Assembly (NCBI RefSeq): GCF_030151385.1
Contig: NZ_JASLDS010000032.1
Coordinates: 1 to 16,632 of the forward strand
Origin: Soonwooa sp.
Lineage (GTDB): Bacteria; Bacteroidota; Bacteroidia; Flavobacteriales; Weeksellaceae
Length of the DNA stretch: 16,632 nt
Reading direction: 5' to 3'
Below the pieces are notes generated by a model. It was not told where the DNA came from. It saw nothing but the letters and a program-made list of their open reading frames with translations, and searched no databases. This document shows, piece after piece, positions 7,071-15,246 of the stretch; the first letter of the stretch is position 1; every line of letters begins with the position of its first letter. A program made the position numbers and the translations under genes.

Positions 7071-7625
7071 TTAAGATTTCTGATTGGCGATTTTCAATTT
7101 TGAGTTTTTGAAGTTTACCTTAATGTTAGAATTTTGTCCTGCTTCAACCAATCTCGAAATATCATCAGACGTGAATTTCCCGGTGATATCAACAAAAACT
7201 GCTTCGCTATTTTGAGAGTTTACAACAATCATTAATTTGTTAATGGTATCATCAGTCTGTTGCGCATTGATGTTGATAATGTCGCCCTCATTACGAATCG
7301 AAGCCCACTCTTGAAACTTTTCATCATTAAGGTAATTCGAAAATTCGGACATCATTTTTGGATTCATATTTTCTGAAACCATCAATCGAATTTTAGAAAC
7401 CTTTTTAACCAAATTGATAACTTCTTCGTTGTCGCCGTCGGACTTCAATTGATTTTTAAGATAAGCTTTCGCCAAAAAAGTCGGAACATTGATGCTCATG
7501 TAATTGGCTTGACTTTTATATTGTGGCGCTTTGAAAAACTCCACAGATGGTTTTTGCGAAATGAGACAAGATTGTAAGCTAAGCAATCCAAAAGTCATTG
7601 CAACAAGGAATATATATTTTTTCAT
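7071..7625 (-). CDS. DUF4252 lipoprotein (184 aa)
   Basis: The N-terminus is a lipoprotein signal peptide with the lipobox L-Q-S-C, giving C20 as the lipidated residue. The body resembles DUF4252 proteins of Bacteroidetes: an N-terminal segment on a PSVEFF/MSINVP pattern, a helix, then KIRLMVSEN, and a C-terminal strand-helix unit MIVVNSQNSEAVFVDITGKFTSDDISRLVE. The function of the family is unknown. It is the last gene of the sigma-factor operon (62 bases after the preceding gene, no promoter consensus found in the gap). The same domain is found in the N-terminal half of the preceding protein, so the two are probably paralogues that act together at the envelope. Confidence 0.85.
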   Translation of the reverse strand: MKKYIFLVAMTFGLLSLQSCLISQKPSVEFFKAPQYKSQANYMSINVPTFLAKAYLKNQLKSDGDNEEVINLVKKVSKIRLMVSENMNPKMMSEFSNYLNDEKFQEWASIRNEGDIININAQQTDDTINKLMIVVNSQNSEAVFVDITGKFTSDDISRLVEAGQNSNIKVNFKNSKLKIANQKS

Positions 7626-7687
7626 GGTATAATATTTTATTTAAAATTTAAAAATGTTTTCGAATATGATTTGGTGAAATGCAGATT

Positions 7688-8959
7688 CTAGTTAACTTGG
7701 CTAATACTTGCTCCTGTAATTTTTTTGACATCTGTTACAATATTGGTAGGATTCCCTCTATATTGTATCGAAGCTGCAGATGATACTTGCGCTGTCAACG
7801 AATCGCTAACCGCCATCTTTATGCTACTTCCAGAAGATGCACTTACTGTCGCTTTTTTAGTATTAAAATCAAGTCCATCCAAAGCAGCTCCACTTGACAC
7901 GCTGTAGGCAACAGTGTCGGCATTACCTTTTAGTCTTACAAAAGATCCGCTACCAACATCTAAAGCCAACATATTTGTCTTTAAATCCATTCTGATGTTA
8001 GAACCAGAACTTGCTTGTAAGGCTGACGAAGACGAAATCTCAAACTTACCATCAATACGCGATCCAGAAGTTGCTTCAACTGCTAAAGCACGATCTGTAA
8101 TGGTATTCATCGCTTGGAAGCTCGCACCAGATTTTGTAACGATACGATTCATTTTTGGAGCCGAAACAACTACCGTAAGGTTTTTGATGTTTAAATTTTT
8201 AACACCATTATTTCTGATAAACACTTTTAGAACACCATTTTCAACTTCGGTAACAATATATTTCAATTTGTCTGCATCGACATTGACTACCACCGATTGA
8301 TTGGCAGCTTGTGTAAATTTAACATCAACACCTGTCGACACTTCGATGCCATCAAAGTTTGCAACTTTTCTTTCGCTTTTATAATTCTCTTCTGACGTAG
8401 AATTAATACTCGAAATTGGGTTAAGCGCTGTTACATTTTTTGTTTCTTCAATAAGTTTTGAAACGTCGTCCATAGAAAGTTTCCCGTCCAACATCATCAA
8501 AATTGTGTTGCCCTCTGTCGAAATGTTAAGCAACAAATCATCTAGCATTCCGCCTTTGGCATCTGATGCTAAAAATTTAATCTTACCATCGCGATTATTA
8601 ACGGTCATTAATTCTTGATAATTCATCGCGTTGACTGCTTTCATAATATCGGCTTTTTGCTTCTCGTAATTCTGAAGCGGGATTTTATTCTCTGCTGCTA
8701 GATTATCTGGAAAAGTAGGTTTTTCCATAATCATAATATTCAGACCTTGGATTTTGCTCAAAAGAGGTTTGATCTTGTTAAGCTCCGAGTCGCCAATATT
8801 AAGCTTATTAAGCATACCGAACATTGGTTTCGCAATCTTAATTGTTGTAACACCTGGCGCATCTTGGTACTGTGTAAACAACTGGTCTAGCTTCTCGCTC
8901 TGCCCAAAAATACTGGTCGATAAGAAAACGAGTACGAATAATATTGATAGTTTTTTCAT
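7688..8959 (-). CDS. DUF4252-DUF2807 two-domain exported protein (423 aa)
   Basis: A Sec signal peptide (1-19, ending F-G-Q) is followed by a DUF4252 region (about 20-180) and then, after a short linker, a DUF2807 (head-GIN) beta-helix domain (about 195-423). The latter opens with the typical ANFDGIEVSTGVDVKFTQ, continues with LKVFIRN and LTVVVSAPKMNRIVTKSGAS, and then shows repeated S/A-S-S-G-S turns (SGSRIDG, SSGSNIRM, GSGSFVRL, SSGAALDG, SSGSSIKM), each a coil of the right-handed or trefoil beta repeat. No lipobox. Periplasmic or outer-membrane location is likely; no enzymatic residues are seen. It starts 10 bases after the stop of the probable anti-sigma gene, so it belongs to the sigma operon and is a likely effector. 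Confidence 0.88.
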   Translation of the reverse strand: MKKLSILFVLVFLSTSIFGQSEKLDQLFTQYQDAPGVTTIKIAKPMFGMLNKLNIGDSELNKIKPLLSKIQGLNIMIMEKPTFPDNLAAENKIPLQNYEKQKADIMKAVNAMNYQELMTVNNRDGKIKFLASDAKGGMLDDLLLNISTEGNTILMMLDGKLSMDDVSKLIEETKNVTALNPISSINSTSEENYKSERKVANFDGIEVSTGVDVKFTQAANQSVVVNVDADKLKYIVTEVENGVLKVFIRNNGVKNLNIKNLTVVVSAPKMNRIVTKSGASFQAMNTITDRALAVEATSGSRIDGKFEISSSSALQASSGSNIRMDLKTNMLALDVGSGSFVRLKGNADTVAYSVSSGAALDGLDFNTKKATVSASSGSSIKMAVSDSLTAQVSSAASIQYRGNPTNIVTDVKKITGASISQVN

Positions 8960-8969
8960 TGTTTTAAGA

Positions 8970-9731
8970 TTATTTAAAATCTGTAGATAATTTTTTTACA
9001 CTTTGTGCTTGGTCAACAGTTTGGCTAACATTACTTGCAAGATAGTTAAAAGCATCTTCTGTAAGCGCTAAAGCTTCTTGCTCGTTGTAGACTGGTTTTC
9101 CGTTGATCATCACATAATTTGGGTTGTAGGCCATATCGCTCTTAGAAGTGCTTCTTGCCTGATTATTTTTTGCCGGGTGCGATGCTTCAGGTTTTGACGT
9201 TGTTGTCGCCACATGATGCGCCTTTGGGGTCTTTGTTTCAATTGTTGTATTTCCTGAGTTTGTTGGCTCTGTTGCTTGCTTCGTAGGTTCTTCAGTTGGT
9301 TGAGATTCTACACCTTCTTCTGTTGTTGGTATTTGGGTTTCTACAGGTTCTGTATCTTGTTTAACAACGCTTTTAAGAGGTTTGTTAAAATCGCCACTTT
9401 CTTCGTTAACAAAAAGATAACCTCCCAAAACACCCATAAACATTACCAAACTTGCGGCCATCCAGTAATTCTTCAAACCGCTTCCAAATTTTGGTTTTGC
9501 TGTAACTAACGGAATAATTGGCGTTGTGTCTTCAACTTGCTTTTCTTCCGCAGCTTCTACTTTCGATAAAAAACTATCGAAATCCATCATCATCTTTTCC
9601 TGTTTTTCTTCTCTTAGAAAAGAAAAATAAGGATCGTCGCTTTCTTGTTTCAGAAGTCGTTCTTCTTCGGGTGACAGCTCCTCACCTTGAAAGAATTTAG
9701 ACTCCCAATCCTTGTATTTGTCGGTTTTCAT
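8970..9731 (-). CDS. Single-span membrane protein, probable anti-sigma factor (253 aa)
   Basis: An acidic N-terminal region (about 1-80) with WESKFFQGEELSPEEERLL is followed by one transmembrane segment (about 89-108) and a long T/P/E/Q/K-rich, low-complexity extracytoplasmic region (about 115-200), then a short C-terminal conserved-looking block with YVMINGKPVYNEQEALALTEDAF. With no signal peptide, the topology is N-in/C-out. The gene overlaps the end of the ECF sigma gene by 35 bases, a common sign of translational coupling between a sigma factor and its anti-sigma factor. No zinc-finger HxxxCxxC motif is present, so if it is an anti-sigma factor it is not of the ZAS type. The function is inferred from position and topology only. 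Confidence 0.7.
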   Translation of the reverse strand: MKTDKYKDWESKFFQGEELSPEEERLLKQESDDPYFSFLREEKQEKMMMDFDSFLSKVEAAEEKQVEDTTPIIPLVTAKPKFGSGLKNYWMAASLVMFMGVLGGYLFVNEESGDFNKPLKSVVKQDTEPVETQIPTTEEGVESQPTEEPTKQATEPTNSGNTTIETKTPKAHHVATTTSKPEASHPAKNNQARSTSKSDMAYNPNYVMINGKPVYNEQEALALTEDAFNYLASNVSQTVDQAQSVKKLSTDFK

Positions 9732-10215
9732 ACGCGTAAAGTTTATTAATGGCTTCTCTCACCTTCTGACGGGCCCGCATCAGGTTTATTCTCACTGCAT
9801 TTTCCTCCATTTCGAGAATCCCGGCGATCTCGGAAATTTCGTATTCCTCTACATCTTTAAGGTGGATAACCATCTTTTGTTTTTCGGGCAAATCATTGAT
9901 AAACTTCAAGATTTGCTCTTTCAAATTATTGGTTTCTATTTGATAAAGCTCGGATCTTCCATATTCCATTTGTGCGAAATTCTGTTTAACATCATGGTGC
10001 TTCAGCCGGTTGAGGCACTCATTTTTCACACATCTTAATACATAAGATTTAAGATTATCTATAGAAAGTAATTCTTCTTTTTTCTGCCAAAACTTCATCA
10101 ACAATTCCATCGTTACATCTTCGGCTTCGTCGGCGCTCATAACAAACCGCTTCGCAAAACGATACATCTCATCCTTGAGTGTATATATCGATTCTTGAAA
10201 TACTTCTTTAGTCAT
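9697..10215 (-). CDS. ECF-type RNA polymerase sigma factor (172 aa)
   Basis: Region 2 lies at about 10-75, with MYRFAKRFVMSADEAEDVTMELLMKFW (core polymerase contact and -10 recognition) and SYVLRCVKNECLNRLK. Region 4 lies at about 108-160, with LPEKQKMVIHLKDVEEYEISEIAGILEMEENAVRINLMRARQKVRE, the helix-turn-helix for -35 recognition. There is no region 1 or 3 and the length is normal for the extracytoplasmic-function group. It heads an operon with a probable anti-sigma factor and two DUF4252 proteins, so it likely responds to an envelope signal and may control its own operon. A housekeeping-type promoter box is found at 10255-10262. Confidence 0.95.
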   Translation of the reverse strand: MTKEVFQESIYTLKDEMYRFAKRFVMSADEAEDVTMELLMKFWQKKEELLSIDNLKSYVLRCVKNECLNRLKHHDVKQNFAQMEYGRSELYQIETNNLKEQILKFINDLPEKQKMVIHLKDVEEYEISEIAGILEMEENAVRINLMRARQKVREAINKLYAYENRQIQGLGV

Positions 10216-10254
10216 GTTATGTTTGCCGGTTTATAAGTAAGACACCTGTGATTA

Positions 10255-10262
10255 CAAAAATA
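10255..10262 (-). promoter_or_regulatory. -7 promoter box of the sigma-factor operon
   Basis: On the minus strand TATTTTTG matches TAnnTTTG and lies 40 bases before the sigma ATG. The closest TTG upstream (10288-10286) is 23 bases away, a little longer than the usual 19-21. The region is a chain of A/T runs, so the -33 assignment is uncertain. Confidence 0.45.
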
Positions 10263-10326
10263 TTACATTTAAAATAAAAAAAATACAATCAAAAATTTAA
10301 CTAGTTGATTTTCAGTAAGAAAAAAA

Positions 10327-10362
10327 TAAAAAAAAGAGCAATAATACTAAGTACTATTGCTC
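10327..10362 (-). terminator. Terminator of the susCD operon
   Basis: GAGCAATA (10336-10343) pairs with TATTGCTC (10355-10362), extended inward by TAC/GTA across one mismatch. On the minus strand the stem is followed by eight or nine T. It lies 55 bases after the susD-like stop and insulates the sigma operon from susCD read-through. Confidence 0.85.
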
Positions 10363-10417
10363 AAAAATTTAATTGATAAGAAATTAAAAGATGGAAAAAT
10401 TCATTTCCAACGTAATT

Positions 10418-11851
10418 TTAATATTTGTCCCAGAATAATTTAGTTGTTACAGCATCACCGCCAATCTTCGCAGCAGCAGCAGTTACATTGCCTTTATTAA
10501 GAGTATATTCTTGATCTGAATAAATCATTCTCACTGGAACACCTGCTACATTTGAATTTGGTGGATTAACCAATGAAGGCGTGTCTAATCTTCTTACAAA
10601 ATTCCATGCTGCAAATGCTCTGTTATACATTGCTACCCAAGCTTCTTCTCCAATAGATTTCTTCCAATTGCTTGCATTGTATGGATTAGCCGCAAGATAT
10701 GTATCGGCTGCTGCCGTTGTTAATCCATATTCTGTCATCGATTCTGTTACTGCAGCATTGTAGAATGAAGCGTCTGTCCCACCTACATTAAATCCTCTTG
10801 CTGCAGCTTCTGCTTTCATAAACAGCACTTCAGAATAGCTCAGTAAGTTACTCGGTGTTGTTGGCTTTTTAAAGCTATCTGCAACGTGAGAGTAGTTAGC
10901 ATATGGATTACCTGATGCAGATCCATAAATCCCTCCGATAAACTGTCCGTTTTTCTTTGTAAACCATACATCTCTTCGTGGATCTACTTTAGTATTCATC
11001 ATATTTATCAAAACATCAGAAGGAACAAAATCATCACGACCAGACGCTGCTAGATTGTCATATACAGGATTAGTAAACGTCATCCCATCATAAACAAATG
11101 AGTAAGAATCTGCTGTTGCTGTCATTACTCCTGATGTAATAGCCTCTTCAGCTAATTGTTTTGCTTTTACGGGATCTACATCTGATAAATTAAGCGCTAA
11201 TCTTAGTTTGATAGAGTTTGCCAATTTTTTCCATTTGGTCATATCGCCTTTGTAAGCAATATCATTATTCTCGTAACCTTTCGCTGATGTATTAATCTTA
11301 GTAAGCGCAAAATCAATTCGTTTTACTAGATCATTGTATATAGATCTAGCATCATCATATTTAGGTGCAAAACCATTATCGGTCGCTTTTAATGCATCAG
11401 TATAAGGTACATCTCCCCAAGTATCCACTACGTTTTCCCAAACAAAAATTTGCGAAATTTCATTAGTAGCCCATTTGTTGCTAGCAACAATAGGATCATT
11501 GACTTCCGATGCTAGTGCAGCCTGTGCCTTTGCAAAATTATTAAGACTGTACACATACATTCTTTGAAAATGTCCTCTTGGCTGTGCACGTGTAATAAGA
11601 TTGTAATTCATCTCATCAACATAAGTCGTTTCTGCCCATTGCTGAGTGAAAAACCTGTAATTGTTGAAGTTAACACTCGGGTTGTCTATATAATAAAACT
11701 CTTGGTATTGCCCCATTGATAACAGAACTCCAGAAGTTAAGTTAGATGGATGCTTTTCGTCATTATTTAGAAGTGTCGTATCTCTCTCACAAGATGTGAG
11801 AGTTGTTATAGCTATTGTTAGGCCTAGAATGGCTTTAAAAATATTTTTCAT
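10418..11851 (-). CDS. SusD/RagB-family outer-membrane lipoprotein (477 aa)
   Basis: A lipoprotein signal peptide with lipobox L-T-S-C (C21, followed by E-R-D, an acidic patch of the kind that sends Bacteroidetes lipoproteins to the surface) precedes a helical SusD-like domain of the SusD_2 type. Typical pieces are FFTQQWAETTYVDE, a TPR-like helical core including WENVVDTWGDVPYTDALK, the region SYSFVYDGMTFTNPVYDNLA, and the C-terminal SYSEVLFMKAEAAARG and EAWVAMYNRAFAAWNFVRRLDTP. SusD-like proteins form the lid over a SusC channel and bind the incoming ligand. It follows the susC-like gene by 12 bases and shares its transcript. No glycosidase, sulfatase, peptidase or regulator is linked, so the ligand cannot be inferred. 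Confidence 0.95.
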   Translation of the reverse strand: MKNIFKAILGLTIAITTLTSCERDTTLLNNDEKHPSNLTSGVLLSMGQYQEFYYIDNPSVNFNNYRFFTQQWAETTYVDEMNYNLITRAQPRGHFQRMYVYSLNNFAKAQAALASEVNDPIVASNKWATNEISQIFVWENVVDTWGDVPYTDALKATDNGFAPKYDDARSIYNDLVKRIDFALTKINTSAKGYENNDIAYKGDMTKWKKLANSIKLRLALNLSDVDPVKAKQLAEEAITSGVMTATADSYSFVYDGMTFTNPVYDNLAASGRDDFVPSDVLINMMNTKVDPRRDVWFTKKNGQFIGGIYGSASGNPYANYSHVADSFKKPTTPSNLLSYSEVLFMKAEAAARGFNVGGTDASFYNAAVTESMTEYGLTTAAADTYLAANPYNASNWKKSIGEEAWVAMYNRAFAAWNFVRRLDTPSLVNPPNSNVAGVPVRMIYSDQEYTLNKGNVTAAAAKIGGDAVTTKLFWDKY

Positions 11852-11863
11852 TGTACTATTAAT

Positions 11864-14848
11864 TTAGAATTTGAATGTCACATTAATTCCTATATCTCTT
11901 GTGGTAGGTAATGAACCAATAGAATAGCCATAGCCTCTAATACCACCTCCTAGTGTAGATTCAGGATCCGCATAAGGTAAGTTTTTATGAATTATCCAAA
12001 GGTTTCTTCCAACTATTGAGATTTTTGCTTCATTTATAAATGTACCTTGTAAAAGCGTTTTTGGAAGTGCATAACCAATGCTAGCCTCTCTCAGTTTTAC
12101 AAAAGAGCCATCATACACGTAGTCAATTGTTGGTCTTTTCTGATAACCAAGGTTTCCATTAACGGAAGCATCAATTGCAACTGTGTTTGGTTGACCATTT
12201 TGCGTTACACCAGGTAAAACAACTTTTGCAGTACGATAGTCACCTTGCGCTGTATCCACATACAAACCAGTTGATGAGGCGTAATACATATCGGTTGAGA
12301 AGATATCACCACCTTTTCTAACATCAATTAAGAAGGACAAACTCACCCCCTTATATGTAAATGAATTTCGAACACCACCTATCCAATCTGGAGTTGTGTT
12401 ACCAATAATTTGGTTACCATTAAGTTTGTAAAAACCTTTTGCGTCAACAATTTTATTTCCATTATTGTCATAAGTATAATCACTACCTCTAATAGTTCCC
12501 CATTTTTCACCTTCCGTTGCATTAACAGATGCACCACCTTGAATACTCGTTAGTAAATAATTACTAACATCACTAGTAGCATTATGCAATAGTTCTATAA
12601 CTTTATTCTCATTTTTCGACCAGTTGATGTCCATATTCCAACTAAAGTTGTCTGTTTTTATAGGAACTAAACCAAGTTGTACTTCAACCCCTTTGTTATC
12701 AATCTGTCCAGCATTAACCATAGCAAAATTAAGCCCTGATCCTGCCGAAATTGGTAATTGTAGAATCTGATCAAATGTTTTAGTTTTATAAAACGCAGCA
12801 TCTAAGCTAATTCTACCTTTTAAAAACTGCACCTCTGTTCCAAATTCAAACTCCTTAGATCGTTGTGGTTTTAGATTTGGGTTCGGAAGTATTGTTTGAC
12901 TATTTTGCATAACAATATTGTTGTTAAACAAACCTGCATACGAATAATAGAACTGCAATTGGTAAGGGTCTGCGGTTCCTCCAACTTCGGCATAATTGGC
13001 GCGTACTTTCCAAAAACTTAACCATGATGGCTTGATAAATTCTGATAAGATAAATGAACCTGTAAATGATGGATATGTATATACATTATTTCCTTTTGGT
13101 AATGTAGAACTGTTATCCACTCTAAAAGTAGCATCTAGGTAAAAGAATTTATAAAAATCAAAAGAAGTCGTTGCATAAGCACTTGATGTCACAGTTGAAT
13201 ATACATTTTCATCTGGCGGTAAGATTGGTGCTTTCGAGTTAGCTAAAGCATATAATCCTGGAGTTTCTAGTCCACCTTCGGTTGATGCATAAATCGAGTT
13301 ATAGTAATTTCTACGAACATTACCACCTACAATCCCGCTTACATTGATATCTTTGGTAATATCAAATTTATAATTTAAGAATAAATCATAGTTAGCCTCT
13401 GAAGTAATCAAATTTTGTCTGCTAAATCCAGCTGAAACAACCTTTTGTGATGCACCAAAAGCTTTAGGAACTGAGTTGGGAGCAAGTCTATTCTCGAATA
13501 TCGTACTAGCGTTATCATAAGAAACTTTCCCAGTTAGGATAAAGTTCTTATTAAAATCATAACTAATTTGAGCGTAAGAAAAGCTTCTTGTTCTGTCATC
13601 TGTACCGTAGCTTTGGTATCGTTGGTAGTAAGGGTTATTCCAATATGCTGTAATAGGATTAGTAGCGCCTTTAAGATTCCATGACTTGTTAAGTTCTCCA
13701 CTACGATAATAAGCATCTCTAACATCTGTAATATCCACGTTAGTCTGCCACCATTGTCTGAATCCTCCTACAAGGTTCCCTGTATAATTCGCATCATTAC
13801 GCCCTCTTGTTTGTTGCATAACTAAGGTTGAGTAAACAGTAGCATGTAACTTGTCTGTAAGGTCATAATTAATTTTAGTTGATAATGTATTTTTTCTTAA
13901 ATCCGAATTAGGCATCAAGCCATTTGATAACATATTGTCATAAGACAACATAAAGTTATTACCTTTTTTCCCCTTTTCTAAAGATATACTATTAACGTAA
14001 GTTACAGGCGTTTCGAAAAAATCGATTGGTCCATGTTTAGCAGCAACATAAGGCGTTGCTTTTTTATAGTTTTTAGAAGTCGGATCAAAAGAATCCCACT
14101 GATAAACTAAAAGATTAGGATTAAACTCTGGTCCCCAAGAAGCATCATCTCCTAAGTTAACATATGGCGTACCATCAGCAGCTGTCTCTTTAAATTTCAT
14201 TGCGTATCCAGCACCATATCGAGTTTGATATTTTGGAAATGTAGACTTATCAATAAAACCAGCCTGTATAGAACTGGATAAGGTTACACCCCAACTTGTA
14301 TCATTTCCACCTTTACCATTTTTTGTAGTTATAACAATAACCCCATTAAGACCACGCTCTCCATAAAGAGCCGATGCAGCAGCACCTTTCAGAATATTTA
14401 CAGACGCAATATCATCTTGGTTGATATCGGAAAGTAAATTCCCCATATCTTGGTTGGTTCTTGTATCATAAGTTGAGGAATTATTAACTGGCGAGCCATC
14501 TATTACAATAAGTGGATTAGCACCTCCTAAACTTTTAATTCCTCTAATAACTAAATTAGAAGATCCTCCAAAATTACTATTTGTATTTACCTGTAGACCA
14601 GCAACTTTACCGGAAAGTTGGGATGCAATGTTACCGGTATTGGTTGTACCGTCAAAAAGTTTATCGGCCTTAACCTCCTGCGAAGCGTAGCCTAGTGACT
14701 TTTTCTCTCTTTTGATTCCAAGAGCTGTAACAACAACTCCTTCGATACTCGTCGTTTTAGCACTATCTTGCTTTTTTACTTGCGCGTTGAGCACAGCACA
14801 GGAAGATGACAAAACAATAGCCAAAACAGTATTTGTTATTTTCTTCAT
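11864..14848 (-). CDS. SusC/RagA-family TonB-dependent outer-membrane transporter (994 aa)
   Basis: Signal peptide about 1-22; a TonB-box-like segment around 32-45 with IEGVVVTALGIKREKKSLGY; plug domain to about residue 180 with LVIRGIKSLGGANPLIVIDGSPVNN and the SusC signature LKGAAASALYGERGLNGVIVITTK; then a 22-strand beta-barrel with many alternating aromatic strands, ending in the aromatic strand INVTFKF needed for outer-membrane insertion. It imports a ligand delivered by the neighbouring SusD-like protein, powered by TonB-ExbBD. The CarboxypepD_reg-like (DUF4480) domain that often precedes the plug in SusC proteins is absent: only about ten residues separate the signal peptide from the TonB box. 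It has its own promoter at 14876-14905. Confidence 0.96.
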   Translation of the reverse strand: MKKITNTVLAIVLSSSCAVLNAQVKKQDSAKTTSIEGVVVTALGIKREKKSLGYASQEVKADKLFDGTTNTGNIASQLSGKVAGLQVNTNSNFGGSSNLVIRGIKSLGGANPLIVIDGSPVNNSSTYDTRTNQDMGNLLSDINQDDIASVNILKGAAASALYGERGLNGVIVITTKNGKGGNDTSWGVTLSSSIQAGFIDKSTFPKYQTRYGAGYAMKFKETAADGTPYVNLGDDASWGPEFNPNLLVYQWDSFDPTSKNYKKATPYVAAKHGPIDFFETPVTYVNSISLEKGKKGNNFMLSYDNMLSNGLMPNSDLRKNTLSTKINYDLTDKLHATVYSTLVMQQTRGRNDANYTGNLVGGFRQWWQTNVDITDVRDAYYRSGELNKSWNLKGATNPITAYWNNPYYQRYQSYGTDDRTRSFSYAQISYDFNKNFILTGKVSYDNASTIFENRLAPNSVPKAFGASQKVVSAGFSRQNLITSEANYDLFLNYKFDITKDINVSGIVGGNVRRNYYNSIYASTEGGLETPGLYALANSKAPILPPDENVYSTVTSSAYATTSFDFYKFFYLDATFRVDNSSTLPKGNNVYTYPSFTGSFILSEFIKPSWLSFWKVRANYAEVGGTADPYQLQFYYSYAGLFNNNIVMQNSQTILPNPNLKPQRSKEFEFGTEVQFLKGRISLDAAFYKTKTFDQILQLPISAGSGLNFAMVNAGQIDNKGVEVQLGLVPIKTDNFSWNMDINWSKNENKVIELLHNATSDVSNYLLTSIQGGASVNATEGEKWGTIRGSDYTYDNNGNKIVDAKGFYKLNGNQIIGNTTPDWIGGVRNSFTYKGVSLSFLIDVRKGGDIFSTDMYYASSTGLYVDTAQGDYRTAKVVLPGVTQNGQPNTVAIDASVNGNLGYQKRPTIDYVYDGSFVKLREASIGYALPKTLLQGTFINEAKISIVGRNLWIIHKNLPYADPESTLGGGIRGYGYSIGSLPTTRDIGINVTFKF

Positions 14849-14875
14849 ACTTAGTTAATATTAATGTTACTTGCA

Positions 14876-14905
14876 CAAATATGTACAATATTCTTAATAA
14901 AACAA
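14876..14905 (-). promoter_or_regulatory. Promoter of the susCD operon
   Basis: On the minus strand TTG (14905-14903), a 19-base spacer and CATATTTG (14883-14876) match the Bacteroidetes consensus except for C in place of T in the first -7 position. The leader would be about 22 bases before the susC ATG. No anti-sigma/FecI-like pair or hybrid two-component gene is adjacent. Confidence 0.55.
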
Positions 14906-15080
14906 TAAAGAAAGTTAAAATTTGTTAATTTACATCGTTAAAAACACCATAACAACCTGTTAATCAGCGATTAAAAATATATTAAATTTTAATTAAATTT
15001 ACATTTTTTAACACAATTAAAACAATAAATCAACAAAACAACCACCAAATACCGACTAAAATAGACGTATAGTTTCGATT
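14906..15080. other. AT-rich intergenic stretch without a gene
   Basis: Part of the longest gene-free gap in the window (14849-15246). This part is very rich in A/T with TTAATTAAA-like runs; I see no open frame, hairpin with T-run, or repeat in it apart from upstream flank of the susC promoter. The right part of the gap holds the pseudogene remnant and the terminator listed separately. Confidence 0.6.
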
Positions 15081-15190
15081 TTAATAAATATTGTCTATAA
15101 AATTTAACATACACTTGTCTTCATTGACCAAATCCATTTCACGCTGCACTATCACTTTTCGCAAACTTGGAAAGATTTTCAGATTTCTAA
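15081..15190 (-). pseudogene. Remnant of a second copy of the GlmU-like gene's 3' end
   Basis: The minus strand from about 15190 to the TAA at 15083-15081 encodes, after allowing one lost base in an A-run (about 15155-15160), a 29-residue tail that aligns without gaps to the last 29 residues of the protein at 15247-16407. The two share VCEKV, then R, L, the triplet EDK, LNFI and the final Y, 15 of 29 identical, and stop at the same place. Nucleotide identity is roughly two thirds over the last 75 bases, rising to near identity around TTTCGCAAACTT. Further upstream an in-frame stop and missing bases break the match. No start codon or upstream body exists, so it is not expressed as a protein. 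It is either a leftover of an old tandem paralogue or a scar of gene replacement. Confidence 0.75.
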
Positions 15191-15193
15191 CGA

Positions 15194-15226
15194 ATAAAAA
15201 AAGCGTCTAAATAAATTTAAACGCTT
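15194..15226 (-). terminator. Terminator of the GlmU-like gene
   Basis: AAGCGT (15201-15206) pairs with ACGCTT (15221-15226), continued inward by TAAA/TTTA across one mismatch. On the minus strand the stem is followed by seven T. It is 20 bases past the stop at 15247 and lies between the intact gene and its remnant copy. Confidence 0.85.
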
Positions 15227-15246
15227 GATTTTCAGTAAAATAAATT

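Noticed and set aside
7626..7687. Separate promoter for the DUF4252 lipoprotein gene
   Set aside because: No TAnnTTTG or TTG element with proper spacing on the minus strand; the gene is better read as the last member of the sigma operon.
7914..8300. 128-codon open frame antisense to the DUF2807 gene
   Set aside because: It lies wholly opposite a well-supported gene whose repeat-rich codons keep the other strand open; no promoter, start context or recognisable protein.
10305..15238. Exact 14-base repeat TTGATTTTCAGTAA at 10305-10318 and 15225-15238
   Set aside because: In a 16.6-kb AT-rich window about one such 14-base match is expected by chance. It abuts terminators in both places, but two copies are not enough to call it an element.
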